Shown piece after piece: positions 1 to 8,497 of a DNA stretch of 14,289 bases (its first letter is position 1; each line of letters begins with the position of its first letter). The position numbers and the translations under genes are program-made. This DNA is from CAXXXW01 sp963665555 (lineage in GTDB: Bacteria > Pseudomonadota > Alphaproteobacteria > Thalassobaculales > Thalassobaculaceae), in assembly GCA_963665555.2 (NCBI GenBank), contig CAXXXW010000003.1, positions 1-14,289 on the forward strand. The letters are read 5' to 3'. The notes beneath the pieces are model-generated. The model was not told the origin of the DNA. It saw nothing but the letters and a program-made list of their open reading frames with translations, and did no database searches.

Positions 1-290
1 ACGCCTTCGCGGCCGGCCTGTGGATCGCCGCGCTCGTCCTCGCCCAGGCCGCGCTCGACGCCGAACTCGCGGAGACGGCGGGGGAGGGCGGCGGCGCCGC
101 GGCGCTGAACGAGCGCCGGCACGGCAGCGGCTACGCCTGGCTGCGACGCCGGCGCAACGCCCTGCTCCACGCCGACGGGCCGGGACCGGCCGTCACGTCC
201 GCCGGGCGCGCCGCCGACGCCCCCGCCCTCGAACGCGACGCCCGCCGCGCCCTCGAACTCGCCGCGAAAGCGCTGGCCGGCCGGGTTTGA
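1..290 (+). CDS. 3' end of an unidentified alpha-helical protein with a HEPN-like motif (5' end outside window)
   Basis: Reading from base 3 gives 95 residues before a TGA at 288-290; the start lies outside the window. I do not recognise the family. The visible part starts with a hydrophobic helix (about residues 1-22) rich in Ala and Leu, then a loop, then the basic segment YAWLRRRRNALLHADG, a linker and a final amphipathic helix (ALERDARRALELAAKAL). The RNALLH core fits the R-x4-H pattern, with a polar residue after the Arg, that marks HEPN nuclease or RNA-binding domains, and a closing helix also suits a HEPN bundle. The motif is short and could arise by chance. The gene converges on the small partner gene of the STAND module, with 38 bp between the stop codons. 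Confidence 0.6.
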   Translation, partial: AFAAGLWIAALVLAQAALDAELAETAGEGGGAAALNERRHGSGYAWLRRRRNALLHADGPGPAVTSAGRAADAPALERDARRALELAAKALAGRV

Positions 291-299
291 GGGGGGCGG

Positions 300-320
300 G
301 GCGGGAGCCGCCGCCCGTTT
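300..320 (+). terminator. Possible weak terminator hairpin between convergent genes
   Basis: A perfect GGCGG / CCGCC inverted repeat with a GAG loop lies at 300-312, followed by GCCCGTTTCTCCC. It is in the 38-bp gap between two convergent stop codons, where a terminator is expected. The T-run is only three bases, so intrinsic termination is uncertain. A longer alternative stem (GGGCGG at 294-299 with CCGCCC at 311-316) is also possible. Confidence 0.3.
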
Positions 321-328
321 CTCCCTGT

Positions 329-667
329 CTAGCGGATGTTTACGCTGTTGCTTTCGCCTTGAATCTGAACGATGGAGGCGCCGTCGCCGGACGCGCTGGC
401 GGTCTGCGCCGCGTGGGTTGCGCCGGCGCCGGCGAGGAGGGCGCGGAGTTCGCCCGCGAGTTCCGGGTTCGCCTCCAGTTCGACCCGCAGGCGTGTCGCC
501 AGCGCCTCGGCCGCGGCCGCGTCGTCCGGCGCGGCGGCGAGGTCCTCGACCGGCTTGCCGCCCAGACGCCGCCCGATCCACGCCCCGACCGGCCCCGCCG
601 CCCCCTTGGCGACTTCGCCCGCCAAAGCGGCGACCGCGGCGGTTGCGAGGCTCGCGATTTCGATCAT
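329..667 (-). CDS. Small putative effector/partner of the STAND NTPase, with a C-terminal amyloid-like motif
   Basis: The product is 112 aa. Residues 1-37 are Ala/Gly-rich and hydrophobic, with Gly at 17, 22, 25, 28, 32, 36 and 37, so the segment could be an amphipathic or membrane-inserting helix. Residues 47-80 form an Ala/Glu/Leu helical segment. The last 17 residues switch to a beta-prone motif (IVQIQGESNSVNI, 99-111) that closely matches the N-terminal motif of the upstream STAND protein. The ATG at 665-667 follows AGGAGA with a 5-base spacer and lies 18 bp after the stop of the STAND gene, so the two are surely co-transcribed. In known bacterial NLR amyloid pairs, a small effector ends in the motif its NLR starts with. 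That role here is inference; the N-terminal domain is unrecognised and could kill by membrane damage or act as an adaptor. Confidence 0.8.
   Translation of the reverse strand: MIEIASLATAAVAALAGEVAKGAAGPVGAWIGRRLGGKPVEDLAAAPDDAAAAEALATRLRVELEANPELAGELRALLAGAGATHAAQTASASGDGASIVQIQGESNSVNIR
341..382 (-). other. C-terminal copy of the paired beta motif in the small partner protein
   Basis: Residues 96-109 (GASIVQIQGESNSV) align without gaps to residues 11-24 of the STAND protein (GNTIVQVRGDGNTV). G, I, V, Q, G, N and V are identical, and S/T, I/V, E/D and S/T are conservative pairs. The V-Q-[IV]-x-G-x-x-N core recalls RHIM-like and bacterial amyloid signalling (BASS) motifs, but that assignment is by eye only. 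Confidence 0.6.
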
Positions 668-685
668 CGGGTTCTCCTATTCGCT

Positions 686-3132
686 TTACTCGTCCGAGTT
701 CCGCAACCGGGCGAGCGCCTCGACAATCGGCTCCACCAAAGCGGCCTCGGGCTGTTGCCCCGAGGCCTCGCACACCGAGCCATACGTGTCGAGGATAGCT
801 CTCATGTGTTCGGCATGGCCTTGTGGCAACGCCAGAAACGGCGCTTCCAACGTCCTCACCGCCTCCTGGATCGCTTCGAGCGCCGCTTCGCGGTCTCCGA
901 GATCGGAAAGCCGGTTCGACAGGTTGTTGAGGGAGGCCGCCAGATCGGGCCGGAAAGCGTCCGGCCGCGCCGCCGCCAATTCGCGGTAGACCGCCACCGC
1001 TTCCCGGATCTCTTCGAGCGCCGCCCTGCGGTCTCCGAGATCGGAAAGTCGGTTCGACAGGTTGTTGAGGGACATGGCCAGATCGGGCCGAAAAGCGTCC
1101 GGCCGCTCCGCCGCCAATTCGCGGTAGACCGCCACCGCTTCCCGAATCGCTTCGAGCGCCGCTTCGCGGTCTCCGAGAGCGGAAAGCCGGTTCGACAGGT
1201 TGTTGAGGGAAGCCCGCCAGATCGGGCCGGTAAGCGTCGGGCCGTTCCGCCGCCAATTCGCGGCGGATGACCACCGCTTCCCGGATCGCTTCGAGCGCCG
1301 CTTCGCGGTCTCCGAGAGCGGACAGACGAACCGACAGGTTGTTGAGGGAACCCGCCAGATCGGGCCGGAAAGCGTCGGGCCGCTCCGCCGCCAATTCGCG
1401 GTAGACAGCCACCGCTTCCCGGATCGCTTCGAGCGCCGCTTCGCGGTCTCCTAGACCGGAAAGATGAACCGACAGGTTGTTGAGGGAAGCCGCCAGATCG
1501 GGCCTGTAAGCGTCCGGCCGCTCCGCCGCCAATTCGCGGTGGATGGCCACCGCGTCCCGGATCGCTTCGAGCGCCGCTTCGCGGTCTCCGAGAGCGGAAA
1601 GCCGGTTCGACAGGTTGTTGAGGGAACTCGCCAGATCGGGCCGGAAAGCGTCGGGGTCCGTGGCGGCAAGAGGGCGAAGCGCGACGACGATCTCCTCGGT
1701 CAAGCCGGCCCCGAACTCGCGCAGTTCCACCGTGCGTTCGGGTAGCGCGTTCGCCATTTCGACCAAAGCCTGCAGATCGCCGGAGCGCTCTTCGCGGACG
1801 ACCGTCAACCATTCAAGCGGTTCGCGGCGGCCTCGGACCGGGTAGTCCTGGCAGGCGCGCAGGATAGTGTGCATGACCGCGCCCGGCTTTTGCCCGTGGG
1901 CGCGGGCGATGGCGGGGCCGGCGTGCTCCTTCCCCGCCCCAGACCGCGAGCATCAGCGCCTCGCCGACGAAGTCCGGCTCGACCGGGGCGAGGCCGCCGG
2001 CGTCGTCGGGCATCGCCTCGGCCAGGGCGTCGCGCAACGCCGCCGGTCCGGCCGGGAGCGCGTAGCCGAGCGCCTCCGCTTCCCGCGCGATCGCCGCGCG
2101 CGCCTCGTCGCCCGTAAGACCCTCGCACAGCGTCGCCACGGCGGCGGCGTGGTCCAGCAAGGGCGCGAGTCCGGCGGGCGCGCCCCGGCCCAGCGCGACC
2201 TTGCGAATGCGCCCCAGTTCCGTTTCGGCGACGGTCCGCGCGAGTTCGACCTCCCCCATGGCCAGGACGCCCGGCAGGCCGGACCGCGCCGCCGTCGCCG
2301 CCGCGATCGCCAGCATCAGGGGCGCGCCGGCCCAGGCGGTCCCGGCGAGGCGGCGGTCGAACTCCGGGTCCTCCCCTGCGGCCGGAAGCGACAACCCGGT
2401 CTCCAGCGCCTCCAGCGCGCCCGCCAGCGCCGCGCGGCGGTCGCCCGGATCGTCGAGCGGCGCCAGGGCGACGGGTTCCGGCGGGTCCGCCATTCGCGCC
2501 GTCACGGCCGCGTCGGCGCCGCGCCCGAACGCCTCGGCCCACCAGCCCTCGCCGCGCGCGGCGGACCGCTCCAGCAGCAGCAGGCGGAAGGGGCGGGGGC
2601 GGCCCGCCCCGCCGTCTTCCCAGACCGGGTTTTCGGCGAGTTCGCGCAACCAGCCGCCAAGCTCCTTCGCGCTCGCCGCCGCATAGTCCACGACCGCCAG
2701 CGTCGGCGCGTTCCAGCCCCATTCGGCGACGCTGTGCTGTCTTCGGAACCGTTCGAGTTCGGCGCGGGTCAGGAAGCCGGCGCGCCAGCCCTCCGCCGCC
2801 GCTTCCTCGACCAGTTCGAGGGCGAGGCGCGTCTTGCCGATGCCGGCGTCGCCGGTCAGCACGCGGACGGAGACGGGCCGGTCGAGGCGCAGCCAGTCGC
2901 GCAACGCCCGCGTCTCCCGCGCGCGCCCGGCCATCGGGATCGCGCGCGGGAACGGGCGGAGGATGTCGATCGCGTGCGGCCGGCCGGTGTCGGGATCGGT
3001 CCGGACCTCGCGGTGGAGGCCGCGGCGGCGCGTCAGCGCGAGGTGGGGCAGGCCGGCGACGACCGTGTTGCCGTCGCCCCGGACCTGGACGATCGTATTG
3101 CCGGACCCGTCGGCGCGGGCGGCCTGCGTCAT
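686..3132 (-). CDS. STAND (NLR-like) NTPase with TPR sensor array; two single-base frameshifts
   Basis: The ATG at 3130-3132 follows GGAGG (spacer 4), 40 bp after the adh stop. Removing one extra base in 1932-1940 and one in 1211-1213 gives exactly 815 codons. Residues 9-25 carry the short motif shared with the small downstream protein. The NTPase follows: Walker A GDAGIGKT (94-101), Walker B TLAVVDYA (D149) and a sensor-like LLLLERS (Arg189). A helical, winged-helix-like region runs to about 430. From about residue 490 come six 46-residue TPR-type repeats (consensus LNNLSNRLSDLGDREAALEA), then a roughly 50-residue cap. This is the standard plan of bacterial signal-transduction ATPases in which the repeats sense a trigger, the NTPase oligomerises and the N-terminus recruits an effector. 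The trigger cannot be read from sequence. As given, the gene is split into three frames. Confidence 0.85.
866..1654 (-). repeat. Tandem 138-bp repeats encoding 46-residue TPR-type units (six copies)
   Basis: The landmark GTTGTTGAGGGA (plus strand) begins at 923, 1061, 1199, 1338, 1476 and 1614, giving steps of 138, 138, 139, 138 and 138. Units are nearly identical over long stretches at the nucleotide level, which points to recent duplication or homogenisation. The single 139-bp step exposes a one-base insertion. The lowest-coordinate unit diverges after about two thirds of its length into the C-terminal cap. Confidence 0.9.
3061..3102 (-). other. N-terminal copy of the paired beta motif in the STAND protein
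   Basis: Residues 11-24, GNTIVQVRGDGNTV, lie just ahead of the NTPase module and mirror the C-terminal motif of the small partner protein at 341-382. The position (extreme N-terminus of an NLR, extreme C-terminus of the neighbour) is the arrangement described for BASS-type amyloid signalling pairs. Confidence 0.6.
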
Positions 3133-3172
3133 CGCGCCTCCGCCCGCGCCGCGCCCGCTTTCCGCCGCCCCG

Positions 3173-4282
<1,110 letters not shown>

Positions 4283-4305
4283 GGCTTCCTCCCCGGTTGC
4301 GCGAT

Positions 4306-4935
4306 CTAGAGGTTGGCGACGAAGACGGCGAGCGCGACCGCCGCGAAGGCGACGGCGGCCCAGACGGACCAGTGCGTGTTCGGGTAGACGTTCTCTTCCA
4401 CATGCTTGTCGCCGGCCATGGCGCGCTCTCCGTGCTGGGTGGGGGAATGCGGGTCCGGCGCCGCCGCGTCGTCGTCGGCGGCGGCCGCCGGGCCGGCCTC
4501 GACGATCTCGCCGAAGGTCCGGAAGAAGTCTCCCGCCATCTTCTTGGCGGTGGAGTCGATGAGGCGCGAGCCGATCTGCGCCAGCTTGCCGCCGACCTGG
4601 GCGTTGACATTGTAGCTGAGCACGGTGGCGCCCTCGCCGGCGTCGGCCAGCCGGACCTCGGCGCCGCCCCGCGCGAAGCCGGCGGCCCCGCCCTTGCCCT
4701 CGCCGGAAATCGTGTACCCGTTCGGCGGGTCGAGGTCGGACAGCGAAACCTCGCCCGAAAACCGCGCCTTCACCGGGCCGACCTTCGCCATCACCCTGGC
4801 CGAGAAGGCGGTGTCGGACGATTTCTCCACGGCCTCGCAGCCGGGGATGCAGCGTTTCAGGACTTCGGGATCGTTCAGCGCCTCCCAGACCCTGGCGCGC
4901 GGCGCGGCGATCCTGTGCTCCCCGGTCATGTCCAT
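4306..4935 (-). CDS. CoxG-family SRPBCC protein with C-terminal membrane helix
   Basis: A 209-aa protein. Residues 1-146 form the SRPBCC/CoxG fold: an N-terminal RIAAPRARVWEALNDPEVLK, then CIPGCEAVE and the C-terminal helix KLAQIGSRLIDSTAKKMAGD typical of the family. A low-complexity Ala/Asp/Pro linker follows (about 147-172), then a hydrophobic helix (about 188-209) that should anchor the protein in the membrane. CoxG proteins were named for carbon monoxide dehydrogenase membrane anchoring and are thought to bind hydrophobic ligands such as quinones. No cox genes are here, so the partner is unknown. The ATG at 4933-4935 follows GGGAGG; a second ATG two codons on is less well spaced. Placement directly upstream of the formaldehyde dehydrogenase suggests a shared transcript. 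Confidence 0.88.
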   Translation of the reverse strand: MDMTGEHRIAAPRARVWEALNDPEVLKRCIPGCEAVEKSSDTAFSARVMAKVGPVKARFSGEVSLSDLDPPNGYTISGEGKGGAAGFARGGAEVRLADAGEGATVLSYNVNAQVGGKLAQIGSRLIDSTAKKMAGDFFRTFGEIVEAGPAAAADDDAAAPDPHSPTQHGERAMAGDKHVEENVYPNTHWSVWAAVAFAAVALAVFVANL

Positions 4936-5019
4936 CGCCGCCGTCCTCCCGCGCGCGCCTCCGGCCCTCGGCCCAGCCTAGCGGCATTCGCGCCGCCGCG
5001 CCATACCGCGCGCGCCGCC
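4936..5019. promoter_or_regulatory. 84-bp gap between the Mrp operon and the coxG-adh unit
   Basis: This is the largest gap among the minus-strand genes. It is the natural place for a promoter of coxG-adh-STAND and for the end of the Mrp transcript. It holds the GGGAGG ribosome site of the CoxG gene and several GC-rich short inverted segments. I see no convincing -35/-10 pair and no hairpin followed by a T-run. Confidence 0.25.
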
Positions 5020-6738
5020 TCAGCCGCCCGCGTAGGCGGCGAGCAGCGCCGCCAGCAGCATCGCCGCGATCCAGGCGACGCCGTTGCCGACGCGGATCGC
5101 GCGGCCGAACGGGCCGAGCGGGCCGAAATTGCGCCGCGTGTCCGCGATGACGAAGCGGGCGATGTCGACCAGCGCGCGCGTCGCGGCGCCGTAGGCGGTT
5201 TCGATCGCCCGCCAGCCGGCCAGCGCCAGGTCCCGCGCCGCGCGGCGGTAGAACCAGTCGGTGTCGAGGTTCGTCGAGCGCAGTTCCGGCGGATAGACGC
5301 GGGTCAGCATCAGCACCGTGAACGCGAGCGCCGAGAACATCAGCAACTGCAACTGGTTGACCACGTGGTAGGTCGTGTAGGGGTGGTAATCGACCGGGAA
5401 GGGCAGCAGCGCGTAAAGCGGCGCCGGGTAGACGCCGATGCCGACGCACAGGAAGGCGGTGATCGCCATCGCCGCCAGCATCGCCGGCGGCGCCTCGCCC
5501 GGCCGCTTGCCGCTGTCGTGGGCGAAGAAGGCGAAATAGGGGATCTTGATGCCGGAATGGTGGAACACGCCGGCCGACGCGAACAGCAGGACCAGCCACA
5601 CGCCCCAGTACCCCTCGTTCGCCGCCGCCGTCACGATCATCGACTTCGACACGAAGCCGCTGAACAGCGGGAAGGCGGAGATCGACGCCGCGCCGACGAT
5701 GCAGAACCCGGCCGTCCACGGCATGGTCTTGTACAGCCCGCCGAGGTCCGAGCCGTTGCACGTGCCCGCGCGCAGCAGCACCGCGCCCATGCTCATGAAC
5801 AGCAGCGCCTTGTAGAGGATGTGGCAGAAGGCGTGCGAGGCCGTGCCGTTCAGCGCCAGTTCGGTGCCGAGGCCGACGCCGACCACCATGAATCCGAGCT
5901 GGTTGTTGAGGCTGTAGGCCAGCACGCGGCGCAGGTCGTTCTCGATCACCGCGTAGAAGATCGGGAAGGCGGTCATCGCCGCGCCGACCCAGATCAGCAT
6001 CTCCGTGCCGGCGTAGGACCGCGCCAGCGCGTAGATCGCCAGCTTGGTGGTGAAGGCCGACAGGATCACCGTGCCGCTCACGGTGGCCTCGGGATAGGCG
6101 TCCTGGAGCCAGTTGTGCAGGAAGGGGAAGGCGCATTTGATCCCGAAGGCGACCAGGATGAGGGAGCCGCCCGGCGCGTCGAGGCCGAGCCGGTCGAAGG
6201 CGATGGAGCCGGTCGCCGACACATGGATCAGGACGCCCGCCAGCAGGACCACCCCCGCCGCGACCTGCACGATCAGGTAGCGCATCCCGGCCGCCTGCGC
6301 GCGCGCCGTTCCCCGCGCCCAGATCAGGAAGACCGAGGCCACCGCCGCCAGTTCGAAGAACACGAAAAGCGTGATCAGGTCGCCCGCGAACACGGCGGCC
6401 AGCGCGCTGCCGGCGTAGACCTGCGCCGCGCCGCGCTGCAGCCGGCCGGCGTCGTCGCCGATGGCGTAGAGGTTGCCGAGGAAGGCGGCGATCAGGAAGA
6501 TCGTCCCGAAAATCCGCGACAGCGCGTCGAGCCGGAACAGTTCGAGGCGCCAGTCGAGGAATTCGACCGGCGCGTGGGCGCCGAGCTCCGCCCCGAACAG
6601 GTAGGCGAGGAGGACCGGCGGGATCGCCAGGATGGCGACGCGCCCCGCCGCCGCCGGCAGCGCGGTCGCCGCCAGCCCGGCGAGGATCAGCGCCACGCCG
6701 GGGTTGAGCGGGAGGAGCAGGTCAGCGATCGCGGTCAT
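5020..6738 (-). CDS. Third MrpD/NuoN-like proton-conducting subunit of the Mrp-type antiporter
   Basis: A 572-aa polytopic membrane protein of the proton-conducting transporter family, with roughly fourteen hydrophobic helices. Channel residues are all kept: E129 (FVFFEL), K201 (FGIKCAF), K232 (FTTKLAI), K310 (HILYKALLFM) and K365 (FVSKSM). It is longer than a typical MrpD. After the core it has an extra stretch of about 130 residues with two more hydrophobic helices around a polar, probably amphipathic segment (STNLDTDWFYRRAARD), in the style of MrpA/NuoL C-termini. It may therefore replace the missing MrpA N-terminal channel. The ATG at 6736-6738 overlaps the preceding gene by 17 bp, and its GAGGA ribosome site lies inside that gene. 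It is the last gene of the operon. Confidence 0.9.
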   Translation of the reverse strand: MTAIADLLLPLNPGVALILAGLAATALPAAAGRVAILAIPPVLLAYLFGAELGAHAPVEFLDWRLELFRLDALSRIFGTIFLIAAFLGNLYAIGDDAGRLQRGAAQVYAGSALAAVFAGDLITLFVFFELAAVASVFLIWARGTARAQAAGMRYLIVQVAAGVVLLAGVLIHVSATGSIAFDRLGLDAPGGSLILVAFGIKCAFPFLHNWLQDAYPEATVSGTVILSAFTTKLAIYALARSYAGTEMLIWVGAAMTAFPIFYAVIENDLRRVLAYSLNNQLGFMVVGVGLGTELALNGTASHAFCHILYKALLFMSMGAVLLRAGTCNGSDLGGLYKTMPWTAGFCIVGAASISAFPLFSGFVSKSMIVTAAANEGYWGVWLVLLFASAGVFHHSGIKIPYFAFFAHDSGKRPGEAPPAMLAAMAITAFLCVGIGVYPAPLYALLPFPVDYHPYTTYHVVNQLQLLMFSALAFTVLMLTRVYPPELRSTNLDTDWFYRRAARDLALAGWRAIETAYGAATRALVDIARFVIADTRRNFGPLGPFGRAIRVGNGVAWIAAMLLAALLAAYAGG

Positions 6739-6997
6739 AATAGTCCTCGCCGCGCATCAGGAAGACCCGCATGAGCTTCGCCGCCAGCACCAGCCCGACG
6801 CAAACGACGAAGCCGTAGATCGCGTAGAAGCCGAACCAGGACTCGGCCTCGTAATGGGGGTGCTTCTCGTAGAAGGCGTCGGCGACGAAGAGCGCGAGGC
6901 AGATCGCGCACAGCGCGATGACGACCTTGCGCACATTGGCCGGGTCGTCGAGCCAGCGCGGCTTCTCCCCCGGCGGGCGGCGGTCCGGGCCGGTCAC
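6722..6997 (-). CDS. Small two-helix membrane protein inside the Mrp operon
   Basis: A 91-aa protein with a basic, Pro-rich N-terminus (1-24), a hydrophobic helix at about 25-43, a short loop with His46 and His48 (EKHPHYEAE), a second helix at about 54-77 and an acidic, Tyr-rich tail (RGEDYYDRDR). The GTG start at 6995-6997 overlaps the preceding TGA (GTGA). The stop overlaps the next gene, so translation is coupled on both sides. I do not recognise a named family and it is not one of MrpA-G. Its position between two channel subunits suggests an accessory or assembly subunit of this complex. Coding is supported by the overlaps on both ends, helical periodicity and a clean charge topology. Confidence 0.82.
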   Translation of the reverse strand: MTGPDRRPPGEKPRWLDDPANVRKVVIALCAICLALFVADAFYEKHPHYEAESWFGFYAIYGFVVCVGLVLAAKLMRVFLMRGEDYYDRDR

Positions 6998-8497
6998 GGC
7001 GCGGCCCCCTCGACGATGGGCCGCAGCAGCGCGACCACCTCGTCGGCGTAGAAGAACAGGACCAGGCAGCCCAGCGCCGTCAGGCAGGGCGGCAGCACGC
7101 AGAGCAGCGGCGCCTCCGCGATCCCGCCGGCCCTCGGCGAAACGGCGGCGCCCGCCGCCTGGGCCGCCGGCTCCGGCGCCGGCCGGAAAAACCCGCGCGC
7201 CACGATGGGCATCAGGTAGGCGACGTTGAGCAGGGAACTGGCCATGTAGACCGCGACGACGACCAGCATCCCCGTGTCGGCGGCGGCGAGCGCGAGATAC
7301 CACTTGCTCCAGGTCCCGGCGAGCGGCGGCAGGCCGATAATGCTCAGCGCGCCGACGCAGAACGCCCCGAAGGTGAACGGCATCGCCCGGCCCAGCCCGC
7401 GCATGTCGCTGATCTCGGTCTTGTGGGTGGCGACGTAGATCGCGCCGGCGCACATGAACAGCGTGATCTTGCCGAGCGCGTGGGTGGCGATGTGCAGCGC
7501 GCCGCCGAGCACGCCGAGGCCGCTCGCCAGCGCCGCGCCGAGCACGATGTAGGCGAGCTGGCTCACCGTCGAATAGGCCAGCCGGGCCTTCAGGTTGTCC
7601 TTGGCCATCGCCGTCAGCGACGCCGCCAGCAGGGTGAACGCCGCGACCCAGACCAGCCAGTCCGACGCCCCGGTCTCGGCCAGCAGGTCGATGCCGAAAA
7701 TGTACACCGTCACCTTCAGGACCGTGAACACGCCGGCCTTCACCACCGCGACCGCGTGCAGCAGCGCGCTCACCGGCGTCGGCGCGACCATGGCCGAGGG
7801 CAGCCAGCGGTGGAACGGCATCAGCGCCGCCTTGCCGATCCCGAACATGTAGAGCGCCAGCAGGACCGGCAGGATCGAGGGGTCGATCCTGTCGCGCAGG
7901 ATGCCGCCGGGCGTGAAGTCGAGCGTGCCCGCCGCCGCCCAGGTCCAGACGATGGCCACCAGCTGGAAGCCGATCGAGGTGCCGATCAAGCAGGCCGATA
8001 TAGACCCGCGCGCCCGCCCTGGCCTCGGCGTTCTCCTTGTGCGCCACCAGCGGGTAGGTCGAGAGCGTCAGCGCCTCGTAGAACAGGAACAGCGTGAACA
8101 TGTTGCCGGCGAAGGCGATGCCCATGGCGCTGGCGATGGCGATCGTGAAGCAGATGTAGAAGCGGGTCTGCCTGTGCTCGTCGTTCCCGCGCATGTAGCC
8201 GATGGAGTAGAGCGAGTTGACGATCCACAGCCCCGAGGCGACGCAGCCGAACAGCATCCCCAGCGGCTCGACCTCCAGCGCCAGCGGCAGGCCCGGCATC
8301 GGCTCGGCCAGCGTCAGCGCCGGCCGCGCCCCGTCGAGGACCTCGCCCAGCAGGACGAGGACGACCGCGAACAGCAGGGCGGCGGCCGTCAGCGTCGCCC
8401 CCTCGCGCAGGTTCGGCCGGTTGCCGAAGACGGCGACCGCGACCCCGCCGAGCAGCGGGATCGCCAGCGCGAGCGCCAGCGCCGTCGCCGCGCTCAC
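6994..8497 (-). CDS. mrpD-like: Second MrpD-like proton-conducting subunit; one single-base frameshift
   Basis: After removal of one extra base in the AA run at 7988-7989 the gene is 501 codons, normal for MrpD/NuoN-type subunits. The break falls inside VYIGLL/IGTSIGFQL (about residue 170), where one frame ends in mid-helix and another continues the family sequence. Channel residues are kept: E141 (LFLFYEAL), K222 (FGIGKAALMPFHRWLP), a downstream Lys in the next helix (AVVKAGVF), THALGKITLFM and TWSKWYL. The GTG at 8495-8497 overlaps the TGA of the preceding gene and follows GGGAGG with a 6-base spacer. It is paralogous to the genes on either side. The frameshift would destroy the protein if real, but sequencing error is more likely. 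Confidence 0.9.

Noticed and set aside
866..1654. CRISPR array or noncoding tandem repeat
   Set aside because: The period of 138 bp is in frame, there are no unique spacers, and the units translate to TPR-type helices.
686..3132. STAND gene as a decayed pseudogene
   Set aside because: Only two +1 changes in homopolymers, intact motifs, an exact codon total after correction, and identical errors in housekeeping genes make sequencing error the better explanation.
4297..6774. 825-codon open frame on the plus strand
   Set aside because: It lies antisense to the CoxG-family and third channel genes, is composed mostly of Arg/Asp/Glu/His/Gln/Gly, and has no domain or helix pattern. It is a high-GC shadow.
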